Shown here one piece after another: positions 8,249-17,371 of a stretch of DNA of 64,000 nt. Below the pieces are notes generated by a model that saw nothing but the letters and a program-made list of their open reading frames with translations, made no database searches and was not told where the DNA came from. The stretch is taken from assembly GCF_900156415.1 (NCBI RefSeq), contig NZ_FTNM01000001.1:806001-870000 (forward strand), read 5' to 3'. This stretch comes from Pontibacter lucknowensis. GTDB taxonomy: Bacteria > Bacteroidota > Bacteroidia > Cytophagales > Hymenobacteraceae. The translations under genes and the position numbers were made by a program. Numbering within the stretch: position 1 is the first letter of the stretch; every line of letters begins with the position of its first letter.

Positions 8249-8279
8249 TTGCCAGTCTAGAAAATTGTACTTACTTTTG
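8249..8279 (+). promoter_or_regulatory. Candidate Bacteroidota promoter for the NlpC/P60 gene
   Basis: TTG at 8249-8251, a 20-base spacer, then TACTTTTG at 8272-8279, matching TTTG/TTG-N17-23-TAnnTTTG. Transcription would start near 8286, leaving a leader of about 125 bases before the chosen start. The rest of the spacer 8121-8410 shows nothing else recognisable. Confidence 0.55.
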
Positions 8280-8410
8280 CTCCCTGGTTCGCCATTTTAG
8301 GTTTGACGAACAGGTTGCAGGGTATAAAATGCAATACAAGACCTATACCACTCTACAACCATAAGGTGACAAAGTTTGCTGCTACGGCAGAGCTAAACAT
8401 GCTAAACCCT

Positions 8411-9031
8411 ATGACAAAAACAATCATACTGAGCGTACTGGCCCTGGTATCGATCGCTCTTTCTTTCTTCTACGAAGTAAAAAAGCCTGAGTCGACACCG
8501 GCTGAAACAGAAACGGCCAGCCTCATGCTATACCCGATCCAGACAGGAGAGGACATCGCGAGGGCACTACAACTACAGGTGCCGTCCCACCTGAGCGAAC
8601 CCGTGGATTCGGCCTTCTACCACCGCTACTCCCGCAAACTCGGTCTCAAGCTCGACTACAGCGAAGATAAAGACCTGCTCGAGACCGTAAGCAAATGGAT
8701 CGGCACCCCTTATAGCTATGGCAGCAACTCAAAACGAGGAACCGACTGCTCCGGCTTTGTAACCCGTATCTACAGCGACGTGTACGGCATCGACCTTAGC
8801 CGTAGCTCCCGCTCCATGTTCGACGACGTGACCCGTATCCGCAAAGACAGTGTGCGCACCGGTGATCTTGTCTTTTTCCGTCGCAGTCCCAGGCAGCCGA
8901 TCTTTCATGTGGGCATCTACCTCAAAGACAACAAGTTTGTGCACTCCGCCACAAGCGGTGGCGTTATGATCAGTTCCCTCAAGGAGCCTTATTACCGCAA
9001 CTACTACTACGCTGCCGGCCGGGTTGACTAG
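8411..9031 (+). CDS. NlpC/P60 family cell-wall endopeptidase
   Basis: C40 peptidases cut the D-Glu-diaminopimelate link in peptidoglycan stem peptides. From the ATG at 8411 the protein is 206 residues with a membrane anchor or signal (TIILSVLALVSIALSFFY) at the start; upstream ATGs at 8399 and 8303 would add a hydrophilic leader and are less likely. The catalytic Cys is in RGTDCSGFV (residue 113), the catalytic His in IFHVGIYL (166), and the third polar residue is the His of KFVHSAT (178). The VRTGDLVFF motif is family-typical. Probably acts in the periplasm during wall remodelling. Confidence 0.92.
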   Translation: MTKTIILSVLALVSIALSFFYEVKKPESTPAETETASLMLYPIQTGEDIARALQLQVPSHLSEPVDSAFYHRYSRKLGLKLDYSEDKDLLETVSKWIGTPYSYGSNSKRGTDCSGFVTRIYSDVYGIDLSRSSRSMFDDVTRIRKDSVRTGDLVFFRRSPRQPIFHVGIYLKDNKFVHSATSGGVMISSLKEPYYRNYYYAAGRVD

Positions 9032-9060
9032 AGCTATACCTTGTATCATAGATTTTGAGG

Positions 9061-9089
9061 ACGGGCAGCTATACCAGCGCCCGTTTTTT
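9061..9089 (+). terminator. Terminator after the NlpC/P60 gene
   Basis: Six-base stem ACGGGC / GCCCGT with a 12-base loop containing TATACC, then TTTTTT. Weaker than the other hairpins in the window. Confidence 0.6.
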
Positions 9090-9211
9090 CATTTGCGGTG
9101 TATAACAAAATTACTTGTAGCAGGGTATAGGAAGGTTGTTCGGAGTTGAGCAACTTGCGCCCGATTTGACAAACAGCCGAAGCAGGTGCTATACAAAATC
9201 ACACATACCTT

Positions 9212-9904
9212 ATGACAGATCAGAACACTCAGAATCAGCAACAGCAGAGCCCGGACGGGAAAACCATTTCCCAGAGCCAGCTCTTCAAGAACATACTCAA
9301 AAAGGCAGAGAAGTATCTGGAGCATCCTTCGCAGGTTATCAGACTTTTGAACGACGCCTTCAAGAAAGCCACGGCCAAGAAAAGCTTGGGAACGATTGCG
9401 GGCGAGGTATGGGAAAGCTTCCAGGTTCTCTCGCACATGATCAGATCGGCGGTGAACGGGGAGTACAAAGGCATCCCAAATACAACATTGGTAGGTGGTG
9501 TGGCCGTTATTCTGTACTTCCTGATGCCAATCGACCTGATACCCGACTTTATACCTGTGATCGGTCTTTTGGACGATGCTACCCTATTAGCCTGGTTTAT
9601 GACTAGCATCAAGTCAGAGCTCGACAAATTCAAGGAGTGGGACGAGGATCGCCAGGCCCGGCAGCAGTCGGTGCATACCATGGAGCCGCACCATGCTGAC
9701 AGCTCTTTCGGCACGCCAAAGTACAGCGACCAGGCTGCTGACTCAACAGAGGTGCAGCACAACAGTCCAGCCCACACTTCGCAGGGGCACGGCTCCGAGG
9801 AACCAGGCCATCACGAGCCCATTGTGCGTGCCTCTACCACCGACAGCAGCCGCGTAGCCAAAAACCCACACGATGACATTCCGGAGGGCGGCAACATCCG
9901 TTAG
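9212..9904 (+). CDS. YkvA-family (DUF1232) membrane protein
   Basis: 230 residues. The DUF1232 block is clear around residues 95-130: LPIDLIPDFIP-like sequence (LMPIDLIPDFIPVIGLLDD) preceded by a hydrophobic segment (LVGGVAVILYFL) and followed by LLAWFMTSIKSELDKFKEW. The N-terminus is Gln-rich and the C-terminal third is a low-complexity hydrophilic tail rich in His, Ser, Gln and Glu, longer than usual for the family. The DUF1232 role is unknown; YkvA proteins are small membrane-associated proteins. Monocistronic with a terminator. Confidence 0.85.
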   Translation: MTDQNTQNQQQQSPDGKTISQSQLFKNILKKAEKYLEHPSQVIRLLNDAFKKATAKKSLGTIAGEVWESFQVLSHMIRSAVNGEYKGIPNTTLVGGVAVILYFLMPIDLIPDFIPVIGLLDDATLLAWFMTSIKSELDKFKEWDEDRQARQQSVHTMEPHHADSSFGTPKYSDQAADSTEVQHNSPAHTSQGHGSEEPGHHEPIVRASTTDSSRVAKNPHDDIPEGGNIR

Positions 9905-9930
9905 CCTGCGTCACAGAAAAAACACATGAA

Positions 9931-9957
9931 AAGCTGCCTTTCAAGGCGGCTTTTTTT
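9931..9957 (+). terminator. Terminator after the YkvA gene
   Basis: Stem AAGCTGCCTT / AAGGCGGCTT (one G-T pair), loop TC, then a run of seven T. Confidence 0.85.
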
Positions 9958-10104
9958 ATGCCCCTGGTGCCTCCTGCAAGGGTGCAGCAGCAGGTTAAGT
10001 AACTGCATAACACAGCTTAAAAAAATACATAACGGCTACACAATATAGTACTATTCAAATACAGAAATCTGAAAAAATTTAGAAAAAAGCCGCTTATCTA
10101 TTAG

Positions 10105-10133
10105 TTTCTTCAGGAATTAATTTTCTATATTTG
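10105..10133 (+). promoter_or_regulatory. Candidate promoter for the YgjP-like metallopeptidase gene
   Basis: TATATTTG at 10126-10133 is a perfect TAnnTTTG box; the upstream element is only TTTC at 10105-10108, 17 bases away. It lies in an AT-rich 264-base spacer that holds no other feature. Confidence 0.45.
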
Positions 10134-10168
10134 GACTGATGATTGTGTATTTTTAACTTTTAGCCAAG

Positions 10169-10909
10169 GTGTCTTCATCATTTCTACGACTTACTTCTGT
10201 TAATCTTCACATCGACGGCATTGGGAAGGTTCTGATCGAACGCAGCGACAAAGCCAAGCGTCTTAGCATCAGCGTGCGCCCTATCAAAGGGGTGCGTGTA
10301 GCCGTTCCTCCGCACATCAGCTTCGAAAAAGCCGAGCAGCTTATTTATACCAAGAGCGATTGGATAAAGGAGCACCAGGCCCGCATGAAGCAGCAGGAGG
10401 CCCGCGTGACCATGTACGATGGCAACACTGATTTCAAGACCCGCTGCCATACCCTGCGCCTGCTCACGCATGCCCAGTATACCATGCGCTGCGTGATCGA
10501 GAACGGTTACATCAACGTGTTCTACCCGGCTTATAAGGACGTGCGCGACAACGAAGTGCAGAAGTTTATCCGCAAGTCGATCGAGGAGGCCTACCGCAAA
10601 GAGGCTAAAGCGTATCTGCCAGAGCGTGTCAGGTTCTTTGCCGACAAGTTTGGCTTCGATTACCAGAATGTGTTTATCAAAAACGCCAAGTCACGCTGGG
10701 GAAGCTGCTCACATACCAACAACATCAACCTCAACCTGCACCTGATGCGTCTGCCTGACTCACTTTGCGATTACGTGATCCTGCACGAGCTGGCGCATAC
10801 CATCGAGAAAAATCATGGTCCGGGTTTCTGGGCATTGCTCGACAAGATATGTCCTAACTCCAAGGCACTCGACCAGAAACTGAAAGCTTACCGCATCTCT
10901 ATCTATTAA
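10169..10909 (+). CDS. YgjP-like (DUF45/SprT-related) zinc metallopeptidase domain protein
   Basis: 246 residues; starts with GTG at 10169, as no in-frame ATG precedes the conserved region. The family signature is complete: KSRWGSCS near residue 175, then VILHELAHTIEKNHGPGFW, in which the HELAH pair binds zinc and the later His completes the site. The N-terminal half is the beta-rich DUF45 region (IERSDKAKRLSISVRP). Cytoplasmic. YgjP-type proteins occur widely and are suspected peptidases; the substrate is unknown. Confidence 0.9.
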   Translation: MSSSFLRLTSVNLHIDGIGKVLIERSDKAKRLSISVRPIKGVRVAVPPHISFEKAEQLIYTKSDWIKEHQARMKQQEARVTMYDGNTDFKTRCHTLRLLTHAQYTMRCVIENGYINVFYPAYKDVRDNEVQKFIRKSIEEAYRKEAKAYLPERVRFFADKFGFDYQNVFIKNAKSRWGSCSHTNNINLNLHLMRLPDSLCDYVILHELAHTIEKNHGPGFWALLDKICPNSKALDQKLKAYRISIY

Positions 10910-11018
10910 CCAATTATTGCCTATCGACAGAACGCTTACTACACGCATTATTTTCTGAAAACATACGCACAACGACGGCCACACAGGAACCTGATTCCAC
11001 CTTCAGGGCTGTAGTTTT

Positions 11019-11058
11019 ACCAAATAAAAAGCGGCCGGGGTTTGCACCCCGGCCGCTT
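11019..11058 (-). terminator. Terminator of the RND efflux/ACP operon
   Basis: A 12-base perfect stem AAGCGGCCGGGG / CCCCGGCCGCTT around a 6-base loop. On the minus strand it is followed by TTTTTATTTG, so it serves the minus-strand operon ending with the acyl-carrier-like gene. Confidence 0.9.
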
Positions 11059-11083
11059 CTGTTTATACTATTTATAAATTCGA

Positions 11084-11341
11084 TCAGCTGGCTTTCTGCA
11101 TCGCATGTGATGCTACAAAGTCCACAAAGTCGCCCACCGTGTTGATCGGAACTTCATCCGGAATGGTGATCTGGAAATTTTTTTCCAACTCCAGGATGAT
11201 ATCCACTACATCCACCGTATCAAAGCCGAAATCTTTTTCCAGACGGGCATTTACCTGCAAACGGGCAGGTCTAATCTCCTTGGTTTTGCTAATGATGCGG
11301 ATTACCTCTCGCTCAATAGTCTTGTCTGTTGTTGCAATCAT
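11084..11341 (-). CDS. Acyl carrier protein-like protein lacking the phosphopantetheine serine
   Basis: 85 residues, four-helix carrier-protein pattern (RLEKDFGF, helix II, IILELEKNFQITIPDE). Where carrier proteins have Asp-Ser-Leu, this one has Asp41-Thr42-Val43; the Thr codon ACG is read at 11218-11216. Thr is not a normal acceptor for 4'-phosphopantetheine, so it may not carry acyl groups in the usual way. It starts 4 bases after the stop of the RND permease gene and ends just before the operon terminator, so it is co-transcribed with a drug-efflux pump. It may be a structural partner of the pump or a lipid-sensing subunit (inference). Confidence 0.85.
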   Translation of the reverse strand: MIATTDKTIEREVIRIISKTKEIRPARLQVNARLEKDFGFDTVDVVDIILELEKNFQITIPDEVPINTVGDFVDFVASHAMQKAS

Positions 11342-11345
11342 ATAT

Positions 11346-14300
11346 TTATAGGGTGTATTCTCTTACTACTTTTCCATTTACAGGTACCTCTGTTTCGTCC
11401 TGAGGTATAATTTTCACGCCTCCTGCCGGCTTTCTCTCTCCTTTTACCTTTGCTCTCAGTCTTTCATTGAGCAAGTACATCACCGGCACGATCAGGAGTG
11501 TGATGATAGTCGCAAATCCCAGGCCAAAGATGATCGTCCAGGCCAGCGGTCCCCAGAAGGCGGCACTATCGCCCCCCATAAAGAAGTTCGCTTTGAACTC
11601 CGTGAACAGGGTATAGAAGTTCAGGTTTATACCTAACGCCAAGGGTATCAAGCCTAGTATAGTCGCAGTCGCGGTCAGGAGCACCGGGTTCAGACGGGTC
11701 TTGCCTGCTTCCACGATTGCTTCTTTCAGGTCGCGCCCCTCTTCTATCAGCATGTCGGTGAACTCCACGATCAGGATACCGTTTTTCACCACAATACCCG
11801 CCAGAGCCACGATGCCTACACCGGTCATCACCACTGACACGTCCATCCCAAAGATGGAGAAGCCCAGCAACACGCCGATGATGCTAAAGAGCACTTCAGA
11901 CAGGATGATGAACGGCTTCGAGACGGAGTTGAACTGTGTCACCAGCACCAGGAAGATGATCAGGAAGGCCGCCACCAGGGCAATCATCAGGAAGTTGGCT
12001 GTTTCCTCCTGCTCCTCCTGTTGTCCGCCCATGCTGATCTCAAATCCTTCCGGCGTTTCGAAATTCTGCAGCGAACTTCCGATGCTCTGCACCACCTCGT
12101 TGGCATTGTACCCGTCCAGCACGTTCGACTCCAGCGTTACCACGCGTTTGAGGTTTTTGCGCTTGATACCTCCGTATGAAGTACCGTACTCAATGCTCGC
12201 CAGCGACGAAAGCGGGATCTGGCGTACCTGCCCGCTGTTCATGTCGCGGTAAGTGATGCGCATGTCCAGCAAGGCATCAATGTTCTCGCGATAAGGCTCT
12301 GCATAGCGTACTTGTATCGGGTACTCTTCTTCGTCCAGCTTGAACTTAGAGGCCTCGTCGCCGAAAATGGCCGTGCGCAGTTCCATACCGATCTGCCCGG
12401 TGCTGATGCCTTCGCGGTTGGCACGCTCCCGGTCGATGTTGATGATGATCTCCGGTTTACTGTCTTCCAGGTCGCTGCGGAGTTCTTCTATACCACCAAT
12501 CTGCTGCTGATCAATGTAAGCCTGCACTTGCTTTGACAGCGCCACCAGGCCTTCAAAGTCCTCTCCGGCTATCTCGATGCTGATCGGCTTACCTACCGGC
12601 GGGCCGTTCTGCTCTTTGTCGACCGTGATGTTGGTACCCGGTATACCACGCACCGCTTCGCGTATTTCGTTCATATACTCTTGCGTACTGCGCTCGCCGG
12701 TTCGGTATTGATACTCAACAAAGGCTACGGTAACCTTTCCTAAGTGAGATTGTGCGGTCACGCTGCGGTCGTTCTGGTCGCCGGCACCGATGGCCACATT
12801 GGAAATAACCGATTCAACGTCGCTGTTTTCGGCACCAATCACCCGATAGATGCGCTTCTCCACCTCACGTGTAACCGAGTCAGTCACAAGCTGATCCGTA
12901 CCGACCGGCATGCTAATATAGGTATAGACAAAGTTCGGATCTGAATCCGGGAAGAATACTACTTTAGGTGCTCTTACTGCCGTCAGAAAAAAAGAGAAAA
13001 TAAGTAGTACAAACATGCTCAGGAACATCCACACTGGCCGTCTGCCCATCAGCATCCAGCGCAGCAGGCGCTCGTAGCCGCGCATGAAGCGTGGCAGCGT
13101 TGTGTTTTGGAAACCGTGGATCATGCGACGGAAGACGAAGCGGTTAAGCAGCACCAATACCACCACCAGCATGATCAGGTTGGCCGTGCCATACCAGCCG
13201 GCCATGTACCCCACGATGGCCACCAGTGTGGCACCACCTATCAGTAACCAGAAGTTGCGACGTGCACGCGGTGCGATATCAGCCTCCTGCTCGTGCTCCC
13301 TCTTCATGAAAGAAGCCGCAAACACCGGGTTGATGATAAAGGCTACCAGCAATGACGCCATCAGTGTGACGATAAGCGTGATCGGCAGGTAGAACATGAA
13401 CTTACCTACAATGCCCGGCCAGAAAGCCAGTGGCAGGAAGGGCGCCACCGTAGTCAGTGTACCCGCCAGCACGGGCACAAAAACCTCACCGGCCGCCAGT
13501 TTCGCTGACTTGATAATACCCAGATTGGACTGATGCAAAATGCGGTGCGTGTTCTCAATCACCACAATGGCATCGTCCACCACAATACCCAGTGCCAGCA
13601 GGAACGAGAAGAGCACGATCATGTTGAGCGAGAAGCCCAGCACCGGCATCAGCATAAAGGCGATGAACATGGAGATTGGCACCGACAGACCGACGAAAAT
13701 GGCGTTGGTCGTGCCCATGAAGAACATCAGGATCAGGGTCACCAGCACGAAGCCGATGATGATCGTGTTGATCAGGTCGTTCAGGGTGTGGCGCGTCATC
13801 GTAGACTGATCACCTGTGATGGTCACCTTCAGGTCAGCCGGGAGCACGGTAGCCTGCATCTCCTCCACCATTTCGTGGATGTTGTCAGATGCCTGTATAA
13901 GGTTCTCGCCGCTTCGCTTGATTACGTTGAGCGTAATTACGGGCGCATTGTCCAGACGCGCAAAACTCTCCTGCTCTTCAAACCCTTCTTTTACCTCCGC
14001 GATTTCTTTCAGCTGGATATTTGCGCCGGACAGTGACTTTACCACGATATCCCCAATCTTATTCGGGTCGGTGTACTGGCCCACCACACGCACAGAGCGC
14101 TTCATCTCGCCTACCGATATATTGCCACCCGACACGGTAACGTTTTCAGAAGAAATGGCCCGGGCAATGTCAGCGAAGGTTACCTGTGCCACCTGCATTT
14201 TGTAGAGGTCCACGTTTACCTGCACCTCCTTGTCAAGAGCACCCACCATGTCCACGCGGGTGATCTCGGGCTGCGCTTCGATGCGGTCCTGTATATCCTC

Positions 14301-14780
14301 AGCATACTTTTTCAGGCGGTCGAGGCTGTAGTTGCCTGATACATTGAGGTACATGATCGGGAACTCAGAAAAGTTCACCTCCTGCACATTCGGGTCCTGG
14401 TCGAGGTCGGTCGGCAGGTCAGTGCGGGACTTATCTACAGCATCCTTTACCAGCTGCTTTGCCTCCACCACATCCACGTCGGTGTTGAATTCCACCGTGA
14501 TCATCGAGAAGTCCTGAATAGAATTGGACGTCACCTTCTTCACTCCCGAAATAGCCTTCAGCTGCTTTTCGATGGGGCGGGTAACCAGGTTCTCGATATC
14601 GGCCGGCGACGTGCCCGGGTATACCGTGCCCACAAACACGGTCGGAATCACGATGTCAGGGAAATTCTCTTTCTGGAGCGTGATGTACGAGAAGATACCC
14701 CACACCGAGATGATGAGGGTAATGATGTAGATACTCGTCCTATTATCAATGGACCAATTGGTCGGCTTGAAATATTTCAT
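11346..14780 (-). CDS. RND-family efflux permease (AcrB/MdtB-like)
   Basis: 1144 residues, about 100 longer than AcrB. Inner-membrane, proton-driven pump of a tripartite system. Seen: the first helix (IYIITLIISVWGIFSYITL), the porter start NFPDIVIPTVFV, ENLVTRPIEKQLKAISGVKK, the proton-relay pair in GIVVDDAIVVIENTH (TM4), and the second half repeating the fold (VFFPDSDPNFVYTY, GGIKRKNLKRVVTL, MTGVGIVALAGIVVKNGILIVEF). The segment with REHEQEADIAPRARRNFWLL between TM6 and TM7 includes two extra hydrophobic stretches (IGGATLVAIVGYMAGWYG, LIMLVVVLVLL), which explains the extra length. Encoded between its adaptor and the acyl-carrier-like gene. Confidence 0.95.
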   Translation of the reverse strand: MKYFKPTNWSIDNRTSIYIITLIISVWGIFSYITLQKENFPDIVIPTVFVGTVYPGTSPADIENLVTRPIEKQLKAISGVKKVTSNSIQDFSMITVEFNTDVDVVEAKQLVKDAVDKSRTDLPTDLDQDPNVQEVNFSEFPIMYLNVSGNYSLDRLKKYAEDIQDRIEAQPEITRVDMVGALDKEVQVNVDLYKMQVAQVTFADIARAISSENVTVSGGNISVGEMKRSVRVVGQYTDPNKIGDIVVKSLSGANIQLKEIAEVKEGFEEQESFARLDNAPVITLNVIKRSGENLIQASDNIHEMVEEMQATVLPADLKVTITGDQSTMTRHTLNDLINTIIIGFVLVTLILMFFMGTTNAIFVGLSVPISMFIAFMLMPVLGFSLNMIVLFSFLLALGIVVDDAIVVIENTHRILHQSNLGIIKSAKLAAGEVFVPVLAGTLTTVAPFLPLAFWPGIVGKFMFYLPITLIVTLMASLLVAFIINPVFAASFMKREHEQEADIAPRARRNFWLLIGGATLVAIVGYMAGWYGTANLIMLVVVLVLLNRFVFRRMIHGFQNTTLPRFMRGYERLLRWMLMGRRPVWMFLSMFVLLIFSFFLTAVRAPKVVFFPDSDPNFVYTYISMPVGTDQLVTDSVTREVEKRIYRVIGAENSDVESVISNVAIGAGDQNDRSVTAQSHLGKVTVAFVEYQYRTGERSTQEYMNEIREAVRGIPGTNITVDKEQNGPPVGKPISIEIAGEDFEGLVALSKQVQAYIDQQQIGGIEELRSDLEDSKPEIIINIDRERANREGISTGQIGMELRTAIFGDEASKFKLDEEEYPIQVRYAEPYRENIDALLDMRITYRDMNSGQVRQIPLSSLASIEYGTSYGGIKRKNLKRVVTLESNVLDGYNANEVVQSIGSSLQNFETPEGFEISMGGQQEEQEETANFLMIALVAAFLIIFLVLVTQFNSVSKPFIILSEVLFSIIGVLLGFSIFGMDVSVVMTGVGIVALAGIVVKNGILIVEFTDMLIEEGRDLKEAIVEAGKTRLNPVLLTATATILGLIPLALGINLNFYTLFTEFKANFFMGGDSAAFWGPLAWTIIFGLGFATIITLLIVPVMYLLNERLRAKVKGERKPAGGVKIIPQDETEVPVNGKVVREYTL

Positions 14781-14798
14781 AGTTTGCTGCTTAAAAGA

Positions 14799-15947
14799 TT
14801 ATTGCTGCGCAAGACGCTCCTGGTTGAAAACAACCGGCTGCCCTTCGTTCACACTCTGGTATCCTGCTGTAATGATGTAGTCTTGCGCTGTCAGTCCATT
14901 CAGCACTTCTACCTGCCCCTGGTAGTTCACGCCCGTCTCCACCTCTTTGCGGGTGGCCACATAGCGCTCGCCTTGTTTCTGGGCTACGTACACGTACTGT
15001 GATTTCTCGTCGCGCTGTACCAGGTTGACAGGTATAATGATGGCGTCTTCTTTGCGGTAGTCCTGTATGCGCACCACGGCCACCAGGTTCGGACGCAGCT
15101 CTACGTCCACTTTCTTCGGCCGGAGCTCGATCATGAAGGTGCGGCTGCTCGGGTTGATGAAGCTGCTCACCACATCCACCGTGGCGCTGATCTCCTGGTT
15201 CAGGTCCGGGAAGCGTATCAAAGCTTCGTCGCCTTTGCTGATCTTGGTCAGGTAAGCCTCAGATACCTCTGCCACAATCTTAGAGCCATTGGTGTTGACC
15301 ACCCGGATGATGCCCACCCCCGGCGACACGGCCTCCCCGGCATTCGGAATCACGTTGTCTACCACACCGCTCACCGGAGCTTTCACGTTATATTGGTCAC
15401 GCTGCTGCTGCAGCGTAGCCAGACTGCGCTCCAGGGCCTCTTTGTTATTTTTGGCAGTCAGAAACTGCATCTCAGTGCCAATCTTCTGGTCCCAAAGGTT
15501 TTTCTGGCGTTCGTAGGCCACGTTGGCCAGTTCCAGACGGGTACGCACCTCGGCTATGTTCTGCTCGAGCACCTGCGCATCGATGGTGGCCATGGTCTGC
15601 CCCTTCGTCACCTTGTCACCGCGCTTCACCCGAACGCTTGTCAGCACGCCCGGTACTTTGGCACTAACCAGCACGTTCTGATCGAAGTCTACACGGCCCT
15701 GCACCTCCAGGTAGTGACGGAACGTGTCCTGCTGCACCTGCGCTACGGTTACCGGCACAGTCTTTCTCTCAACTGGTCCGCCCTTGCCTTCTGTCTTTAG
15801 CTCTGCTTCCAGCTGTGCGATCTGCTCCTGCAGCTCCGTTTGCTGTTTCTTCAGTTCTGCCAGTTGCGCTTCTTTGTCGCTGCCCTGGTTACAGGCGGCC
15901 AGGCTAAGGAACAGGGCAAGCGATGAAACTCCAAATATCTTTTTCAT
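14799..15947 (-). CDS. RND efflux periplasmic adaptor (membrane fusion protein), lipoprotein
   Basis: 382 residues. Lipoprotein signal with lipobox LSLAAC (Cys19). A short coiled coil (AELKKQQTELQEQIAQLEAE) follows, then the biotinyl-lipoyl half (GVLTSVRVKRGDKVTKGQ), an alpha hairpin (residues about 110-180), the second lipoyl half (APVSGVVDNVIPNAGEAVSPG) and beta-barrel/membrane-proximal domains. It bridges the RND permease and the TolC-like channel. It ends 18 bases before the permease start and follows the TolC-like gene by 33 bases. Confidence 0.93.
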   Translation of the reverse strand: MKKIFGVSSLALFLSLAACNQGSDKEAQLAELKKQQTELQEQIAQLEAELKTEGKGGPVERKTVPVTVAQVQQDTFRHYLEVQGRVDFDQNVLVSAKVPGVLTSVRVKRGDKVTKGQTMATIDAQVLEQNIAEVRTRLELANVAYERQKNLWDQKIGTEMQFLTAKNNKEALERSLATLQQQRDQYNVKAPVSGVVDNVIPNAGEAVSPGVGIIRVVNTNGSKIVAEVSEAYLTKISKGDEALIRFPDLNQEISATVDVVSSFINPSSRTFMIELRPKKVDVELRPNLVAVVRIQDYRKEDAIIIPVNLVQRDEKSQYVYVAQKQGERYVATRKEVETGVNYQGQVEVLNGLTAQDYIITAGYQSVNEGQPVVFNQERLAQQ

Positions 15948-15980
15948 GATAAGTCGTGTGTTAGTCTTTTTTCAAGTGTT

Positions 15981-17351
15981 TTATTTTATAAGCAGGGTGC
16001 CAGTGGCTTTGTCCAGGTTCACTTTAGCGATCAGGGCATCGTACATGGCGGCGTAGTAATTGGTCTGTGCCTGGCGCAAGTCTGTTTCGGCGGTGACTAC
16101 CTCTAAGTTAGAGCCAACGCCCTCCTGAAACTTGATCTTGGCCACGCGGGCAATCTCCTCAGCCAGTTCCAGGTTCTCGCGCTGCGATGCCAGCACGTCC
16201 AATGAATTGGTCAGGTCGGTAGAGGCTTGTTCCAGCTCCAGGTCTATACCTTGCTCCAGACTCTCAAACCCTAGTTTGGCGTTCTCAAGCGTCAGACGGG
16301 ACTGCTGTACCTGGTAGTGCTTGCGCAGGCCGTCGAAGATCGGCACCTGCAGGCCCAGGCCCACGTAGGCGAAATCGAACCAGTTACGGCTGCGGGTGAT
16401 CTCGCTGAAGTCATTGTTGGCGGCCACGTAACCGTAGCGGCCGTTCAGGTATAGCTTGGGCAGATAGCCAGAACGAATGTTGCGCAGGTTTAGCATGGCG
16501 AGGTCCCGCTGCGTCTCCAGGACAGAGTACTCGATGCGATTGCTATAATTGAAACCGTTTCGATTGGTCTTGGCCATATCAACCTGCACTTCGCTCAGAC
16601 TGTCTGTCAAAATCAGCTGCTCTTTCTGGGGCATTCCCATCTGGAACTTGAGCAGGTCCTCTCCTAAAGTAAGCAAGCGCTCCGTCTTCTGTTTTTCTAC
16701 GTTCAGGTTGTTGTAGGTCACACGAAGGCGGTCCACGTCCAGCTTTTCAGCTACGCCCTGCTCAAACATCACTTGCGTCTGCTTCAGGAGCGTGTCCAGG
16801 CGGTAGAGGTTCTGGTTGAGAAGCTCCATGCGCTCCCGGCTCACCAGCACACTGTAATAGGCCTTGGTCACCTGTTCCACTACATCAATCTCGTTCTGCT
16901 CCGTGGTTTTGCGCGACAGTTCGGTATAAGTCTTGGCGGCTTTCAAACCGATCAGGTATGAGCCATCGAAGAGCAACTGGCTGGCCGTGACGGTAGCATT
17001 GCCAGTATACTGGGGCGTGAACACCACTGGCACGAAGGTGCCTGGCTCCGGCGAATTAGGGTTATCCGGATCCTGAAAAAACTCTGCCGGCAGGAAGCTC
17101 TTTTGCTGTATCACGTTTTTGCCCAAGTCAGCGGCGGCATTGATCTGCGGTAGCCCCATGGCCCGGATCTCTCCTACTTTGGCTTTGTCGATGTCCTGCT
17201 GGTTGCGGGCCATTTTCAGGCTCGCGCGGTTCTGCAGGGCATAATCGATACTCTGTTGCAGACTGAAAGCCTGCGGCGATGCCTGCGCCAGCACCTTGAC
17301 CGGGCTTAGCAAGACGAATAGTGCCAGTAACAGGCTAATGTTTTTTTTCAT
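15981..17351 (-). CDS. TolC-family outer-membrane efflux channel
   Basis: 456 residues with a Sec signal (MKKNISLLLALFVLLSPVKVLAQ). Two structural repeats typical of outer-membrane factor proteins: long helices rich in Ala, Gln, Leu and Asn (SLQQSIDYALQNRASLKMA near the start; LELAEEIARVAKIKFQEGVG near the end) and strand segments such as YLPKLYLNGRYGYVAANND. The repeat ends in VTAETDLRQAQTNYYAAMYD, the classic C-terminal OEP motif. It forms the exit duct of the pump encoded downstream, and lies 20 bases after the TetR gene. Confidence 0.93.
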   Translation of the reverse strand: MKKNISLLLALFVLLSPVKVLAQASPQAFSLQQSIDYALQNRASLKMARNQQDIDKAKVGEIRAMGLPQINAAADLGKNVIQQKSFLPAEFFQDPDNPNSPEPGTFVPVVFTPQYTGNATVTASQLLFDGSYLIGLKAAKTYTELSRKTTEQNEIDVVEQVTKAYYSVLVSRERMELLNQNLYRLDTLLKQTQVMFEQGVAEKLDVDRLRVTYNNLNVEKQKTERLLTLGEDLLKFQMGMPQKEQLILTDSLSEVQVDMAKTNRNGFNYSNRIEYSVLETQRDLAMLNLRNIRSGYLPKLYLNGRYGYVAANNDFSEITRSRNWFDFAYVGLGLQVPIFDGLRKHYQVQQSRLTLENAKLGFESLEQGIDLELEQASTDLTNSLDVLASQRENLELAEEIARVAKIKFQEGVGSNLEVVTAETDLRQAQTNYYAAMYDALIAKVNLDKATGTLLIK

Positions 17352-17371
17352 AATCGGAGAGTTGTAGTCAG

